Below are positions 1 through 11,301 of a DNA stretch of 64,000 nt, in pieces. The position numbers and the translations under genes were made by a program. Each line of letters begins with the position of its first letter. Position 1 is the stretch's first letter. Source of the stretch: Balanoglossus misakiensis. Taxonomy: Eukaryota; Hemichordata. A model generated the notes under the pieces. It made no database searches. It had not been told where the DNA came from and worked only from the letters and a program-made list of their open reading frames with translations. The DNA lies in the NCBI GenBank assembly GCA_040954595.2, contig CM082585.2, positions 2,480,001 through 2,544,000 of the forward strand, read 5' to 3'.

Positions 1-1657
1 AAGGAGTCCATCAGCCCTTTCACTCTGGAAAAGGAGGAGGTCCCTACCACGCTTCCAGAGCTTCCGTGGTGTCCAAACAGCCCTCCGTTGCCAATAATAG
101 TGTCACCAGTAAAGGTTCAAGTTCTTAGGCAGTTTCTACACGGCTACGACAAGGGCAAGGCGGTGTATTTGTTGGCAGGTTTTTCACATGGTTTTTCGAT
201 AAATTACTGTGGTCATAGGGTCATAGGTCATCCCCTAATTTGAAGTCTGCACTTGACAATCCTGAAGCAGCTAGGGCCATGCTTACTTCTGAGGCACAGG
301 CAGGCAAGGTCGCAGGGCCCTTTCGTTCACCAGCTTTTCCCAACTTCCACATTTCCCCGTTGGGTCTTGTTCCCAAAAAACAGGCCGGTAAGTTTCGGTT
401 TATTCACCACCTTTCTTTTCCTCCGGGGTCATCAGTTAATGACGGTATTCCTCCTGAGTTGGCAACTGTTCAGTATGCCACCATTGATGATGCAGTTCGG
501 ATCATTTTGAGGTTGGGCCCAGGATGTTTTTTGGCTAAGACTGACATCAAGTCAGCATTTAGAATCATACCAGTGGCACCTCAGGACCATTGCTTGTTGG
601 GTTTCAAGTGGGATGGGTGTTTCTTCTTTGATAGATGTCTGCCTATGGGGTGTTCGTCGTCCTGTCGCATTTTTGAACAGTTTAGTACTGCATTAGAGTG
701 GATGTCTCATCAGGTTGCAGGCGTGGAGGCTGTTATTCACATTCTAGACGATTTCCTTTTTCTGGCTAGTAACAAAAACGGTGTTCAGCGGATCTGCAGA
801 CATTCCTAGGTTTTTGTGCAGAGCTGGGGGTTCCTATTGCTCAGGATAAGACCATGGGGCCCAGTACTACTTTGGTTTTTGCAGGTATCGAATTAGACAC
901 TGTATTAGGAGAATCTAGGCTCCCAGAGGATAAATTGTTTCGGTGCCGCAACTTGATCAATTCCTTTTTGTCCAGAAGAAAGGTTAGGCTACAGGAAATT
1001 CAGTCATTGGTTTGGACCTTAAATTTTGCTTGTTTGGTGGTGCTCCCAGGACGGGCATGTTTACGTAGGTTGATCGATTTAACGAAAGGGGTCAAGAAGT
1101 CGCACTTCTTTTTACGTCTGACCAGAGAGGTTAAAGCAGACCTCCTAAACCATTACAACGGGAAGTCGTTTTTTATGGAGGATCGGTGGCATTCATCCGA
1201 ATCACTTCGTTTGTTCACAGATGCAGCTGGGTCTCTTGGGTATGGTGGCATTTTTGGTTCTCACTGGTTCTTTGGAGAGTGGCCTACTAGTTGGCACGCA
1301 CTAAATATCGCAGTCCTGGAGTTATTCCCTATCATGCTGGCGTTAGAGGTTTGCGGACAAAAGCTATGTAACAAATGTATGATGTTCTACACTGATAATG
1401 AGGCCTTGGTGTCAGTCTTGAATAAACAAACAGCGAAGGACAGGGACCTTATGATTTTGGTTCGACTGATTGTGCTCACTAGCCTTCAGTACAACATTCT
1501 TTTCCGAGCTAAACATATTCCTGGTAAGCATAACATTTTGGAAGACTGTCTTTCCCGCTTGCAGGTAGGCCAGTTCAAGTCTGCATCTCGGGGCATGGAT
1601 ACCTATCCGACTCCAGTGCCGTCTCATTTGCTACCTATACATTGGACATGGAAGTAG
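1..1657 (+). pseudogene. RT-RNase H of Ngaro-like element, broken by two frameshifts
   Basis: The reading frame is open from base 1 to a TGA at 241-243, shifts at about 232-240 (apparent loss of one C in a C run), stays open to 809, and shifts again near 780 into the frame that ends at 1657. The middle part holds the RT palm with KTDIKSAF and the catalytic LDD core of HILDDFLF. The last part holds RNase H with FTDAAGS, a glutamate in VLELFP, FYTDNE and a terminal ED. The frames overlap only by chance, so these look like decay, not programmed shifts. The upstream Gag is outside the window. Confidence 0.85.
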
Positions 1658-2565
1658 GCAGACTTCTGCAGCAGGCTCTTCACAGTTCTTCCAGGTCAAC
1701 CTATCAGCGTGCTTGGAGAGTTCTTACACAGTTCATGGGTAGCCAGTTAGGGGTGCATTGTCCATCTCTGCCGCTGTCAGAATCCTCGGTCACATTGTTT
1801 ATTGGTCACCTCTCTAGGCAACACCTTGCCCCATCCACTGTTTCTACCTATTTGTCAGCCATTAGCTACGTTCATAAACTTGCAGGCTTGCAGGACCCTA
1901 CTAAGTCCTTTTTGGTTCACAAATTGGTCCAGTCATACCGTAAGCTGGTGCATCAACGAGATGATCGTCTCCCTATCACTAGGGATATCCTACTTCGTCT
2001 GATTAAGGCCATTCCAAATGTGGTCACATCTGTTTATCAGAGTTCTCTTTTTAAGGCTATGTTCTTATCAGCCTTCTATGGGTTCCTCAGGATTGGGGAA
2101 TTCACAGTTCGGAATAGGTTTGATGTTGGAAAAGCCATTCTTTTCCACCAGTTGGAGTTTCAGGTTAGCGCAGGTTTGCCACAGTCAGCAACTGTGTCCT
2201 TATTCAATTTTAAGCACAGTAAACCAGGCGATGTGTTTGTTATCAAATTTCAGAAGGTTCTTAGGTCTGACTTGTGTCCGGTTCAGGCATTGTGGGAATT
2301 TAGTCGTTTGAGGGGGAGTGAGCCTGGCCCTCTTTTCTGCATGCCAGGGCCGTTAGGCATAGGACGGGGAGATTTCACGGCACAGCTTAGGCGTTCGCTC
2401 ACTTTTTGCGGCTTTGAGGTAGACAGGTTCAAGGGACATAGCTTTAGGATAGGAGCAGCCTCTCAAGCTGCTAAAGATGGATTGTCTGATGCACAGATAC
2501 GCGCCTTAGGCAGGTGGAGGTCAGATGCTTTTAAGGGGTACATTAGGCAACCAGCATCTTGGTAA
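1642..2565 (+). CDS. tyrosine recombinase of Ngaro-like element
   Basis: This 307-residue protein has the phage-integrase fold signature. There is an N-terminal SAM-like DNA-binding part, then the catalytic arginine in FLRIGEF, a lysine in FKHSKPGD, the HxxR box in HSFRIGA, and the nucleophilic tyrosine in FKGYIRQ near the C-terminus. In the family it integrates circular double-stranded cDNA in place of a DDE integrase. It overlaps the end of the RNase H frame by 16 bp, the usual compact arrangement. The frame is uninterrupted and catalytically complete, although the RT upstream is broken. It may extend upstream of the first ATG, since expression in this family is often by frameshift or reinitiation. 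Confidence 0.9.
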   Translation: MDMEVGRLLQQALHSSSRSTYQRAWRVLTQFMGSQLGVHCPSLPLSESSVTLFIGHLSRQHLAPSTVSTYLSAISYVHKLAGLQDPTKSFLVHKLVQSYRKLVHQRDDRLPITRDILLRLIKAIPNVVTSVYQSSLFKAMFLSAFYGFLRIGEFTVRNRFDVGKAILFHQLEFQVSAGLPQSATVSLFNFKHSKPGDVFVIKFQKVLRSDLCPVQALWEFSRLRGSEPGPLFCMPGPLGIGRGDFTAQLRRSLTFCGFEVDRFKGHSFRIGAASQAAKDGLSDAQIRALGRWRSDAFKGYIRQPASW

Positions 2566-2675
2566 CCAATTTTTAGGCTTATGGCTATCAAGAGCAGGGG
2601 ATGGTGTTTTTAGGGTCCTTCCCTGGGGTGGTCTGGTCATTTTGGGTGGGGCGGCCACACCAGGGTGTGGCTTAT

Positions 2676-2982
2676 GGCGTTTTTAGGCCCACACCTTTGT
2701 GGGAGATTCTTTATGTACCTATTTTACAGTGTTTAATGTTATGTTAATTTTCCTCGCCAGTTGACCTTTGACCTATACCTACCTTGTTGAGGTTTTTGCT
2801 GTTTTATTGAGGCAGGCAACTGGCGAGGAATTTTTCATCATCTTTACACATGGTTAACTTTGCAATAAAGGGTCAATATCTCTTGGCCATTTTTCGCCAA
2901 TTCTGGTTGTGTCGTGTTTTTGTATCTCCCACAAACAGAGCAAAATGACCAGTACAGGTCTATTCTGGTGCAGGGATATAAA
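2676..2982 (+). repeat. terminal direct repeat, copy 1 (B1-like)
   Basis: This 307-bp segment starts GGCGTTTTTAGGCC and ends GCAGGGATATAAA. It recurs at 3373-3679 with no difference that I could see, and it begins about 110 bp after the recombinase stop. It contains an AATAAAG near 2862-2868 that could serve as a polyadenylation signal, and an internal inverted pair around CCTCGCCAGTTG and CAACTGGCGAGG. Confidence 0.85.
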
Positions 2983-3372
2983 AGCACGATTATAATCACT
3001 ATTATAATCGCATTTATAGACATGCTTCTTAGTGATCAAGTTTTACAGTTTTCTATTATCCGACAGGGAGGTTTACAGCACTTTAGTCTCCGGGGGGAGA
3101 CACTTCATGGAAGAGCAACTTCATTTTCCCGCCTTGACAATATTTGCAGTTTCCTATAGGGGGGGAGTCAATACTAGGAACAGCCTTTTCCATTTTACAG
3201 CCGTGACCTCAAGACAACGAGCTGGTTCATCTCCTCGAATTTACACTCCCACCGCCTTCCCATCTACCTCCCCTACCTAGGTCGTATGGGACGGAGGTAT
3301 ATGTATTTTAGAGCTTACATGGACTTTGTATCTTTACTTATCTCATTGTCGCATTGGATTGTAGTTGTTAGA
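2983..3372 (+). repeat. interval between terminal repeats (A2 candidate)
   Basis: This 390-bp block separates the two 307-bp repeats. In the Ngaro architecture this position is A2, a copy of the 5'-terminal A1. A1 is not in the window, so the assignment is by position only. It begins with an inverted motif, TATAATCACTATTATAATCG. Confidence 0.5.
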
Positions 3373-3679
3373 GGCGTTTTTAGGCCCACACCTTTGTGGG
3401 AGATTCTTTATGTACCTATTTTACAGTGTTTAATGTTATGTTAATTTTCCTCGCCAGTTGACCTTTGACCTATACCTACCTTGTTGAGGTTTTTGCTGTT
3501 TTATTGAGGCAGGCAACTGGCGAGGAATTTTTCATCATCTTTACACATGGTTAACTTTGCAATAAAGGGTCAATATCTCTTGGCCATTTTTCGCCAATTC
3601 TGGTTGTGTCGTGTTTTTGTATCTCCCACAAACAGAGCAAAATGACCAGTACAGGTCTATTCTGGTGCAGGGATATAAA
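3373..3679 (+). repeat. terminal direct repeat, copy 2 (B2-like)
   Basis: Second copy of the 307-bp repeat. It ends exactly where dispersed-repeat sequence starts at 3680, so I take 3679 as the 3' end of the element. Confidence 0.8.
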
Positions 3680-3680
3680 C

Positions 3681-3966
3681 AAAATTACCGTTTTTTACAC
3701 GTGTACTCTAGTTTCGAATGACATATTAAGATGCATGATGCATGGTCAACTTTTTTACCTAATTTAAATTTAATGACATAATATCAAAAAATGTTTTTTT
3801 TCACCCAAAATCGCCACCATTTCCGGGGATCAATAATATTTGCAACTCAAACAAAAGTTCAAAAACTCAGCTTCCAGAATATATATGGTTTATGGGGGTT
3901 TTAACGTTGTCTTTGAAGAGAAATAGGCCTCTGAAAAAGTCTCGACGGTTTCATGCAATGCCACCT
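3681..3966. repeat. dispersed repeat fragment (also at 9925-10140, inverted)
   Basis: The motifs CTCTAGTTTCGAATGACATA, AAGATGCATGATGCATGG, TTTTAACGTTGTCTTTGA and AATAGGCCTCTGAAAA recur as reverse complements at 9925-10140. The family therefore has one copy on each strand, and the Ngaro element at 1-3679 appears to have landed inside this copy. There is no coding capacity. Confidence 0.65.
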
Positions 3967-4374
3967 TAAGGACTGCATAACATACAGAACTCTCAGTACA
4001 AAAAAGCAATATGTGGAAAATACCAACTTAGCATCTTATGCAATATGAAGGATATGGAGGAATGGCTTCCCCTTCAGCACTATACATGATTCTACAGCCT
4101 CATGGGGTCATTATTCACACACACATAAAATGAATGGCTGATTACATGAAATATTTTCGAAAGTTGTCACGGAAGGCTCTTGTTTTTGTTAACATAAAAA
4201 TGATAGGAAATTCAAGAAACGTAGAAAGCAATGACATGTGAATATTGATATTAAAAATGTGATTTTAATAGTATGGCAACTATGGTCACTTCCATATAAC
4301 AGACTATATTTCTTAACATGCATCTAATAGTTTGATTCTAACATGCTTGTCACGCCGTTCACCAAACACAAAAC

Positions 4375-4580
4375 ACACCAAAGTGGTTTATATGTTTCAC
4401 AAGACATATGTCTATAACATGGACATCATCAGTTCATACGTATGGCCAGTCTGGCTACAGAGGTGAACTGACTAAGTACACCAAAGTGGTTTATATGTTT
4501 CACAAGACATATGCCTATAACAGGGACATCATCAGTTCATACGTATGGCCAGTCTGGCTACAGAGGTGAACTGACTAAGT
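4375..4580. repeat. two-copy 103-bp tandem duplication
   Basis: A unit beginning ACACCAAAGTGGTTTATATG occurs at 4375 and again at 4478 with only a few differences. Each copy carries an inverted pair, AGTTCATACG(T) to GAACTGACTAAGT, around GGCCAGTCTGGC. It is non-coding. Confidence 0.85.
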
Positions 4581-5828
4581 ATATGCATGGGATTCTTTTA
4601 TATCCTGTTGGTCACGTGACCAGTTTATATATTTTCTGCTATTTCCCCAAGGGATTCATAGTCGATTCTATTTTCTTATCACGTGACGGATTCTGGCGAA
4701 TCATGACACAGTGTTAGCATGATGTATGTTATAAATACAGATATTACATACATACCGGTATTCAAATGAACTAATGGTTCGGTCGAAATCCATTCTTTCT
4801 GTTGGAAAAGTTGGATGTCTACACAGGGAACTGGGGGTGAAAGGTGAGAGTGCTAAGAAAAAAGGCTGATGGTGATTTTCCATTTTTATCTAACCTGTAT
4901 ACATGTGTGTGCTTAATCTTTCCCAATAATGCTGACACACAACAAGTTAATTGTTTTACAAAACTCTCCTTGAGAGTCAAATGAAGGCACCTGATATTAG
5001 CCCAAAGACTTCATTCTTTTCCACACACCACTTTTCTCTTTTCATAGAGCTCCATTTCAAATTGTGTACACAAACAATGTCATTGTCACTGCCCAAGCCC
5101 AAACTTTCAAATTACAATGTGACATTTCAAAACACTGTTAGACTTCCCAATGAAACATTAACCCTGGATCTGTATCCCTTCAAAGTAATGACAAAGTTGC
5201 TATTTTTGACATTATGGTGTTATTTAATTGTTTGGCTTTAACAAAAATTATGACAGGGACGTATAAACGTGTTATGTCCACACATATGCGGTGAGTTCAG
5301 CTTCAATCTAATTTCATAACAAATTATTCAACAACAAAAATAGAAAATGAACATCAAGAGCTAGTGACTTTGTGGCTTTCACAAGATAAATATACATTGC
5401 CCCATGCTAGAGTGTAATATTAACACGTCTCATACAATCTACAAATCTCTGTATATAACCAAACACATTCATTATAGCTGCATTAGTTGGTTCACAGGTA
5501 ATCTGTAACCAGATAGGCTGACCTGAGCAATCCATGTTTTTGCAAGTGTTGTATTGTCACTGTTAAAGCGAAACTTCTTTGGTATAACGCTCCAATGAAC
5601 ACAAGAGTATCAAAATTGGACAGATAAATGACCAATAACACAAAGTCTGTGATTGGGTAATACAAATGATAAGTACACAACTGGAAGTTCTGTCACTCAT
5701 AGTTCTGTCTATTGCTCTCCTCCCAGGGGGAGCGATAGAGAACAACTTTAGAGATACGTTCTCCAATTTAATGATCAGGCATTAATGAAATATTAGTCTA
5801 GTATATAGCTGTATTTTGTCTGATTTGC

Positions 5829-6158
5829 TTCCAGAAACTATGCATGTCACTGGCCCAATAGGGCCTGATACCCCTTGCTGAGAATTGTGATGTAACTAGT
5901 GTCCCTTTGAAGTCAATCACACACTTTGTTTTTCCAATGATTGGTCAAAGGATACACATGTGTGATTAAGGATGGTTACCATTTTGAATTTAAATTAGCC
6001 TTGCCTTCACTATAACCTTACAAGCAATCACCACTGATTAGTTTATGTGAGTGACTTAAAGGGAGATGCTAGTAACATTACAATTCTCAGCAAGGGCTAT
6101 CAGGCTTTATTGGGCCAGTGGCATGCATGACTCTAGATGCTCGTTTTGGAAGCAGAAA
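5829..6158. mobile_element. inverted-repeat (MITE-like) element, ~330 bp
   Basis: The left arm (5829-5900) reads TTGCTTCCAGAAACTATGCA, then GTCACTGGCCCAATAGGGCC, then a TGCTGAGAATTGTGATGT block. The right arm (6068-6158) is its imperfect reverse complement, with ACATTACAATTCTCAGCA, TTATTGGGCCAGTGGCATGC and GGAAGCA. Arms of about 65-75 bp enclose ~170 bp of unrelated sequence. I see no target duplication and no ORF that makes sense, so this is a non-autonomous DNA element or a folded remnant. Confidence 0.7.
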
Positions 6159-6431
6159 GAAATGGCCATATACTGTCTGGAATATTTGAACATTCCCGCA
6201 TACCTTGAGAAATTTCTGACATTTCTTTGGGCATCTGGGTTTCATTTAGTATATAGAAGTTACAATGGTAATGAAGGCATGAACAGTCTCCTGTTCATTA
6301 TAGTCAGTTTCCTGTATGAGTTTATTGATTCAGATATATCAAAAAGACTCAGGTCATCAGCCAACAGATTACTACATGATTGTTGCTGTGTTTGTTGCAA
6401 GCTGGGTGCCAAGTCCATCTGAGGTACCTTT

Positions 6432-6600
6432 GGTCGCGGCCTTGGCTGTTGTCCTAGTTACAGCTGTTGTTGTTGTGATAACTGCTGTGGTTGTTGTTGT
6501 TGTTGCAATGTTTGGTGTGTTCTGCTGGTTGTTGTTTTGGTGGTGGAATGGTTGCTTGGACGTGTTCTGCTGGCTTGTTGTTGTTGCTGTTGCTGTTGAA
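6432..6600. repeat. GTTGTT-rich low-complexity tract
   Basis: Imperfect GTTGTTGTT and GCTGTTGTT runs give valine-rich plus-strand and threonine/glutamine-rich minus-strand open frames with no recognisable domain. I treat these frames as by-products of the simple repeat. Confidence 0.75.
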
Positions 6601-6775
6601 TGCAAACAAAACGGTTTTCTTTAAAAGTCACTTCACAGAAGGTGGCAATGTATCATGAGACAGCTCTCTTTAACATTGTTCACATTTGTCAATCAGACTG
6701 AAATTTAGGGCAGCATATAGTAACTGTACAATGGGACATTGATTCAGGCTGTGTCTAAAATTTGCTGGTTAGTTT

Positions 6776-6983
6776 CAAGACCCCTGTTGACCTAATTAAT
6801 TATGTACACTCCTAATTCTAGGCTAACCAATAGATCTAGAAGTTAAGATTTTGTAGGACATAGATCAGTTTAGGATCAAAACTTTTTGACAAAATTTTGG
6901 GTATCCACAGCAGATCATCCTTGGCATTTAGTAGGAATCCTGGGAATCGAATGGGCCAGGTGAACACTGCTTGCAGCTTTAAT
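6776..6983 (-). mobile_element. fragment of the GCTGCAAGCAGC dispersed family
   Basis: Read on the minus strand, this starts at AAAGCTGCAAGCAG and runs through the family's characteristic TTAGCCTAGAATTAGG core and a GTCAACAGGGG tail. Related copies lie at 16735-17058, 25440-26200 and 35535-37606. It is non-coding. Confidence 0.65.
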
Positions 6984-7746
6984 TCACCATGTAATCAGAT
7001 GCAGACATTTTGAAAAGATTATGATTTAAATTCTAAGCAGAGTTTTGTTAAAGGGTATTGATCGTCTAACGCACATTTGCCAAAGCAGAGACTCTAGTTA
7101 CAAAATTGTTATCTATGCCACAAGTGCTGTCTTAACAACAGACAAGGTGGCGACAACCATAGTCTGTGTCATATATTAGGAAAAGACAGCAAATTCAGTG
7201 AAAAGAAGAGACAAAACTAAATTCTTCTTATATGGCGTGCAAGAAATATAGAAGGAAGCGAAGGCAGTCCACTTTATGAATGCACGCACATAAAATTGTG
7301 CAGAATATTTGGATTGGAAGTTATTTTGTACACACAAAATTAACGCATATGTGCATAAGAGTAAGATGATTGTCGTCATTTAAAACTGTCTGCCACAGTT
7401 ATAACAGTATAACCTCTGAGACTTGCCCCCATAGACAATTACTCTGTTCACATTACTCATAAAGGCTCCACATTCCAATTTATTTCGTTTAACAACAACC
7501 ACAATGCTCTTCTCTGAAAATTGCCTGTTTCAAAAATAGTGAACATTGATTTAAATGTCACAAGCAAAGTGCACTTCATACAGAAAACAATAATACTGAC
7601 CAAACATCACCAAATGAAAGTACTAGATTCAAAATGTATACAGATCAAATGACAATAAACCCAACACACTTCACACTTTTCAAATTACAATCCATCATCA
7701 CTTCCCATTACACCACATATTTCACAAATTTCTATTCTCTTGGCAG

Positions 7747-7845
7747 CTTCCATTCAAATAGGAATGCCAATGACAACACCACCTTTCACACAAACCATGG
7801 GCAAACAAGCCACTGCAGACAGCAATCCACCATCGTGTACATATG
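7747..7845 (+). CDS. internal coding exon (phase 1-1), Thr/Pro-rich, 33 codons
   Basis: A polypyrimidine stretch and CAG precede 7747, and GTAAGTAC follows 7845. The exon is 99 bp and open in the frame that leaves one base of an incoming codon and one of an outgoing codon (phase 1-1). The peptide is Thr/Pro/Ser-rich with TMGKQATADSNPP at its end. It is nearly identical to the exon at 11940-12038. I infer that it belongs to the gene ending at 15451, because all six exons proposed for that gene share the same phase. No domain is recognised; it would be a flexible linker. Confidence 0.5.
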
Positions 7846-8069
7846 GTAAGTACCATTCTATAACATTTTAACAATGCAATAATTCCTCAGCACTGATTCC
7901 CCTGAAACAACATTTCCCTTGTTCCATACTACCACATGATCACAAAGAGTGTTTTGGCTTAGCTTCACAAACAACAAGCAACAACACTCTTCAGATTTCT
8001 TTCGACATTAAAATCGACCATTGCTTCCACATAGACAACAATTTCTACATGTCTCTATTTCCTCAACAG

Positions 8070-8156
8070 CTTCCACTCCAGTAACAATGCCCACTACCAC
8101 ACAAACCATGGACATACAAGCCTCTGAAGCCAGCAATCCACCATCATCTTCATATG
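8070..8156 (+). CDS. internal coding exon (phase 1-1), 29 codons
   Basis: The exon is flanked by CTCAACAG and GTATGTAC, is 87 bp long, and is open in phase 1-1. The peptide (TTTQTMDIQASEASNPPSS) is clearly homologous to the exon at 7747-7845, so the two arose by exon duplication. Its partner in the second segment has lost its 5' part (12241-12266). Confidence 0.5.
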
Positions 8157-8329
8157 GTATGTACCACTCTATATAGTTTCAACTATAATTCCTACACACT
8201 GTTAATCACCACATACAAAATCTCCATCGATCCATAATAGCAAAATATCACAAACTCCAATTACATTGTCCCTACCCACTTCTTTGCAAACAGTTATAAT
8301 ATGTACTTACCTAGGCTACAATCCAATTC

Positions 8330-8490
8330 ACTGAAATTAAGTTGTTATGACCAAAAATATGCAAATTAGCAAAAACATGTGAATTTTGAGAAAACTCAGT
8401 AACTCAAAAACTACTAATCAAATTTCTTTGCAAATTTGTGTGTATTCACTTTATTGATACGTTCTATACAGTTCTCCCATTTTGTGATGA
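8330..8490. repeat. dispersed-repeat fragment related to 9440-9600
   Basis: It shares ATATGCAAATTAGC, a GAAAACTCAGTAACTCAA-like block, AACTACTAATCA, and GTGTATTCACTTTATTGA with 9440-9580, in the same orientation and with many differences. It is non-coding and probably an old copy of the family that ends in the hairpin at 26657-26694. Confidence 0.55.
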
Positions 8491-9260
8491 TACCACAAAA
8501 TGGCTGTTTTCAGGGATTTTTTCTGTCATTTCCCTCATTTATTGTACAAAAAATCTCCTTTTCTAAAACAACTTTTCTAATTGTTCAATAATAATTTGAC
8601 TGTATGCAAACATGTTCTGTTCTCATTTTTCCCCAAATTAAGCTGAACAACTCATACTATATTTTTGAGTAATGCTCAAGCAACCTCACAATTTGAAGCT
8701 TGCCCTCACGCTGGTGCTCTCACACCAATATATTCATGATACCCTCGCCTGCAGTCCTAGTGCCAACAACATTATGGTCAGACATCACCATCCCTCATGC
8801 CACCTTCAAATCGTGATCTTCCCCTCGCTATCATCAGTTATTATTTAACAGTCGCATGACATGCACGTAAAAAAATCATTTGACAAATAACAGAATGGGC
8901 AAGGCTAACTTCGCCGCCTTGTCAAAATTAGTCAATCAGACACCCTGTACACATGTACACATATGTGCATTTGTCTGCTGTACCAGGACACACACTGATT
9001 TACACACAATAACCTATGAAGTATGCGACAAACTACACACGTGTCAGTGCTATAATTAATGCCCCAGAAACCATTTGATATAACAAAGCAAGTAGGGCTT
9101 CCTGGTGATTTCCCCACCACTAGAATTCACTACCTTGCTCATGCATATGAGACGGAGGGGAAGAACCCACTTGCAACACAATCTCTTCCATGATCTTTAT
9201 GTACTTCATTCAACAAATGATAATGATACTGTAATGTAAATGATACTGTAACTGGAAAAA
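8491..9260. other. no gene seen
   Basis: AT-rich intron-like sequence between proposed exons, with short spurious open frames only. A block around 8870-9120 contains ACACATGTGTAC-type palindromes but nothing I can name. Confidence 0.5.
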
Positions 9261-9264
9261 TCAT

Positions 9265-10140
9265 TTTTGGGTCCCATTGGTATGTACCATGGGAGTTTAT
9301 GGGATCGGTTGTGTCTGTATGGATCGATGGATAATTGGATGTTTGTCTGTATGTCCATTCACATCAAAAACTTGACAACCACTGTGTGTGTCACCTTGAT
9401 ATTTGGTGTGCTGATGCAGGCTGGGCTGTAGATAGGAGTTTGTTCAAATGAAGTTGTCATTGCAAGAAATATGCAAATTAGCTGGAAAAATATGACTTTG
9501 GGCAAAACTCAGTCCCTCAAGAACTACTGGTCAGATTACTTTGCTAAGTAATGTGTATTTACTTTATTGAGTTTTTCAATTAGGCAGGAAGTCCCCTCCT
9601 GTGATTCATATAAACACAGCAAATTGCTCAATGATTACATAACTGGCTAAGTTTAAAAGAGGTCAGCTGTTCTATTTAGTGTATGCAAAGTACATATGCT
9701 ATTGGCAGCTTATAGGTCAGTCAGTGTTTGCCCATTGATCTCTCGCTATGTGTGTGTGTGTGTCTGTCTGTATATGGCCATATACTTTTTCTTGTGTAAT
9801 CACTCCATGGGACCACCGTGTCCTTGATGTGATTTTTAGAGTTAAGCCTCAGCAGGAACTAGAACTCATTCATGTTCTCACTTCAGGTGGCATTGCACTA
9901 AACCATCAAGACTTTTCCAGAGGCCTATTCCTCATCAAAGACAACGTTAAAACTCACACTTTTGTTTGACTTGCAAATTTTATTGACCCTCCAAAATGGT
10001 AGCATTTTTGCGGTAAAAACCCATTTCCTGATCTTATGCCATTCACTTGAAATCAGCTAAAAAAGTTCACCATGCATCATGCATCTTAATATATGATTCG
10101 AAACTAGAGTGCACATGCAAAATTACCAAAATTTCGTTTG
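9265..10140 (-). mobile_element. dispersed non-autonomous element, minus orientation
   Basis: Its 3' end on the minus strand is a hairpin at 9276-9297 (GGTCCCATTGGTATGTACCA), the same kind as at 26657-26694. Internal blocks, the TTTGGTGTG and GGCTGGGCTGTAGAT boxes and ATATGCAAATTAGCT, match 26330-26560 in reverse complement. The 9925-10140 part matches 3681-3966 inverted. A GTGTGTGT run sits at 9748-9762. No protein-coding frame is credible. Confidence 0.65.
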
Positions 10141-10730
10141 ATGTTATCTGCTCCCATTAAGGAAGGAATGTTTGGAAGTTAGATTTTTAGACAATTTGAG
10201 CAAATTTACGTTGAGTTGCATTGAATCAGAGTTTATTACTGCCAGTGACACTTTATTGACTAAAAATATTTTCATATTGTTACATGGGTCATACACAATT
10301 TCCTGCTAAAATTTCAGCAAATTTGGCCAATGCACAGAAAAACTAAATTCTCCTGAAGTAGTCCAAAGTAGCAAAAATGCAAACTGAGAACAGCAACAAT
10401 TTGCATTGCTGACACCTATTTCTCAAGCTGTAGACTCATTCTGAAAAGTGCTACTTCCCGATGATTATGCACCATTTCCACCAAAACGCATTTGTCCGAA
10501 AATGGATCAGTATTAGACCTACCAATTTATGTACAAAACTCACAGTTGCCCAAATCACAACTTCTCCTGCAATCCCACCTTAATTGAAACCCTCCTTGTC
10601 TATTGTATGTTCTACATAATTCACATACAATTTCATGCAACTTGGTTTCGCCCTTTGCGTACACTGCAAGCCCTGACAAATTAACTATTATTATAATACC
10701 CAATACTTCTTTCATCTTTACAATTTACAG

Positions 10731-10769
10731 ATACACCACCACCTACATTACCATGTACACCAAGTACAT
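10731..10769 (+). CDS. candidate mini-exon (phase 1-1), 13 codons
   Basis: TTTACAG precedes and GTAAGTAT follows a 39-bp open segment encoding a proline/threonine-rich peptide (TPPPTLPCTPST). Length divisible by three and phase 1-1 match the other exons. A segment this short can arise by chance, so the support is the consistent phase and splice sites only. Confidence 0.35.
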
Positions 10770-10955
10770 GTAAGTATTATACATATTTATTATTTCCAAC
10801 AACAGCTTCTCCTAAAAACCTCTACAGCTGATATTTTTTGCCATACTTTTCATGATTTTATTTCCCAACTACAATTGCTCCATCTAAATAAGCTCACTAA
10901 TAAATATGCAATTGTGGGAAATCCTATGTATTCAAACAGTGCCACACCAATTTAA

Positions 10956-11301
10956 AGGGACAAAGTCTCTCTCTCACTGCCCTTTTTTCCATTAATTACA
11001 TTTGATACAAGACACCATTTGTTATTCTACATGTGGATATATAGTGAATGAACGTTCAACCACACACAACTTCCGTCCCTCTTGTAGACAGGAGAGTGAA
11101 AAAACTCGCCAAAATGAATAATCGTTCTTTACCATTTATTCATTTTGGGCGAGTTTTACTCTCATATCATACAAGTGGGATGGAAGTTTTGTGTGGTCGA
11201 TCATTGATTCACTATATATCAACATTTACATTAACATTACCCGTGTCTTGTATCAAACATAATTAATGGAAAAGGGGCAGCTGGAGAGAGACTTTGTCCG
11301 T
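10956..11301. mobile_element. palindromic MITE, 346 bp, flanked by TTAA
   Basis: The first ~60 bp (GGGACAAAGTCTCTCTC, then TTCCATTAATTACATTTGAT) are the reverse complement of the last ~60 bp, with a few differences. The arms continue inward through a CACACAACTTCC/GGAAGTTTTGTGTG pair and a central ACTCGCCAAAATGAATAA hairpin, so nearly the whole element folds on itself. TTAA lies on both sides (10952-10955 and 11302-11305), the target used by piggyBac- and Kolobok-type elements. Related copies lie at 13946-14261 and 15475-15624. Confidence 0.85.

Larger units (their letters stand above)
1..3679 (+). mobile_element. Ngaro-like (DIRS-order) tyrosine-recombinase retrotransposon, 5' end outside window
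   Basis: Gene order is reverse transcriptase, RNase H, tyrosine recombinase, then a 307-bp sequence present twice in direct orientation (2676-2982 and 3373-3679) with 390 bp between. No methyltransferase lies between RNase H and recombinase, which in the DIRS order points to Ngaro rather than DIRS1 or PAT. Ngaro elements end in split repeats (A1-ORFs-B1-A2-B2). The two 307-bp copies fit B1 and B2, and the interval fits A2. The matching A1 and the gag gene would lie before base 1, so this cannot be verified here. Confidence 0.85.
7683..8166 (+). repeat. exon-bearing segment, copy 1 of a dispersed duplication
   Basis: This segment holds two small exons and the intron between them. It is repeated at 11878-12276. 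The intron stretch from about 7846 to 8045 is nearly identical to 12039-12240, so the duplication is fairly recent. Confidence 0.8.

Noticed and set aside
1412-1627. Minus-strand frame opposite RNase H
   Set aside because: Antisense shadow of a recognised RT-RNase H gene.
6316-6624. Valine-rich and Thr/Gln-rich open frames
   Set aside because: They come from a GTTGTT simple repeat; both strands are open and no domain is present.
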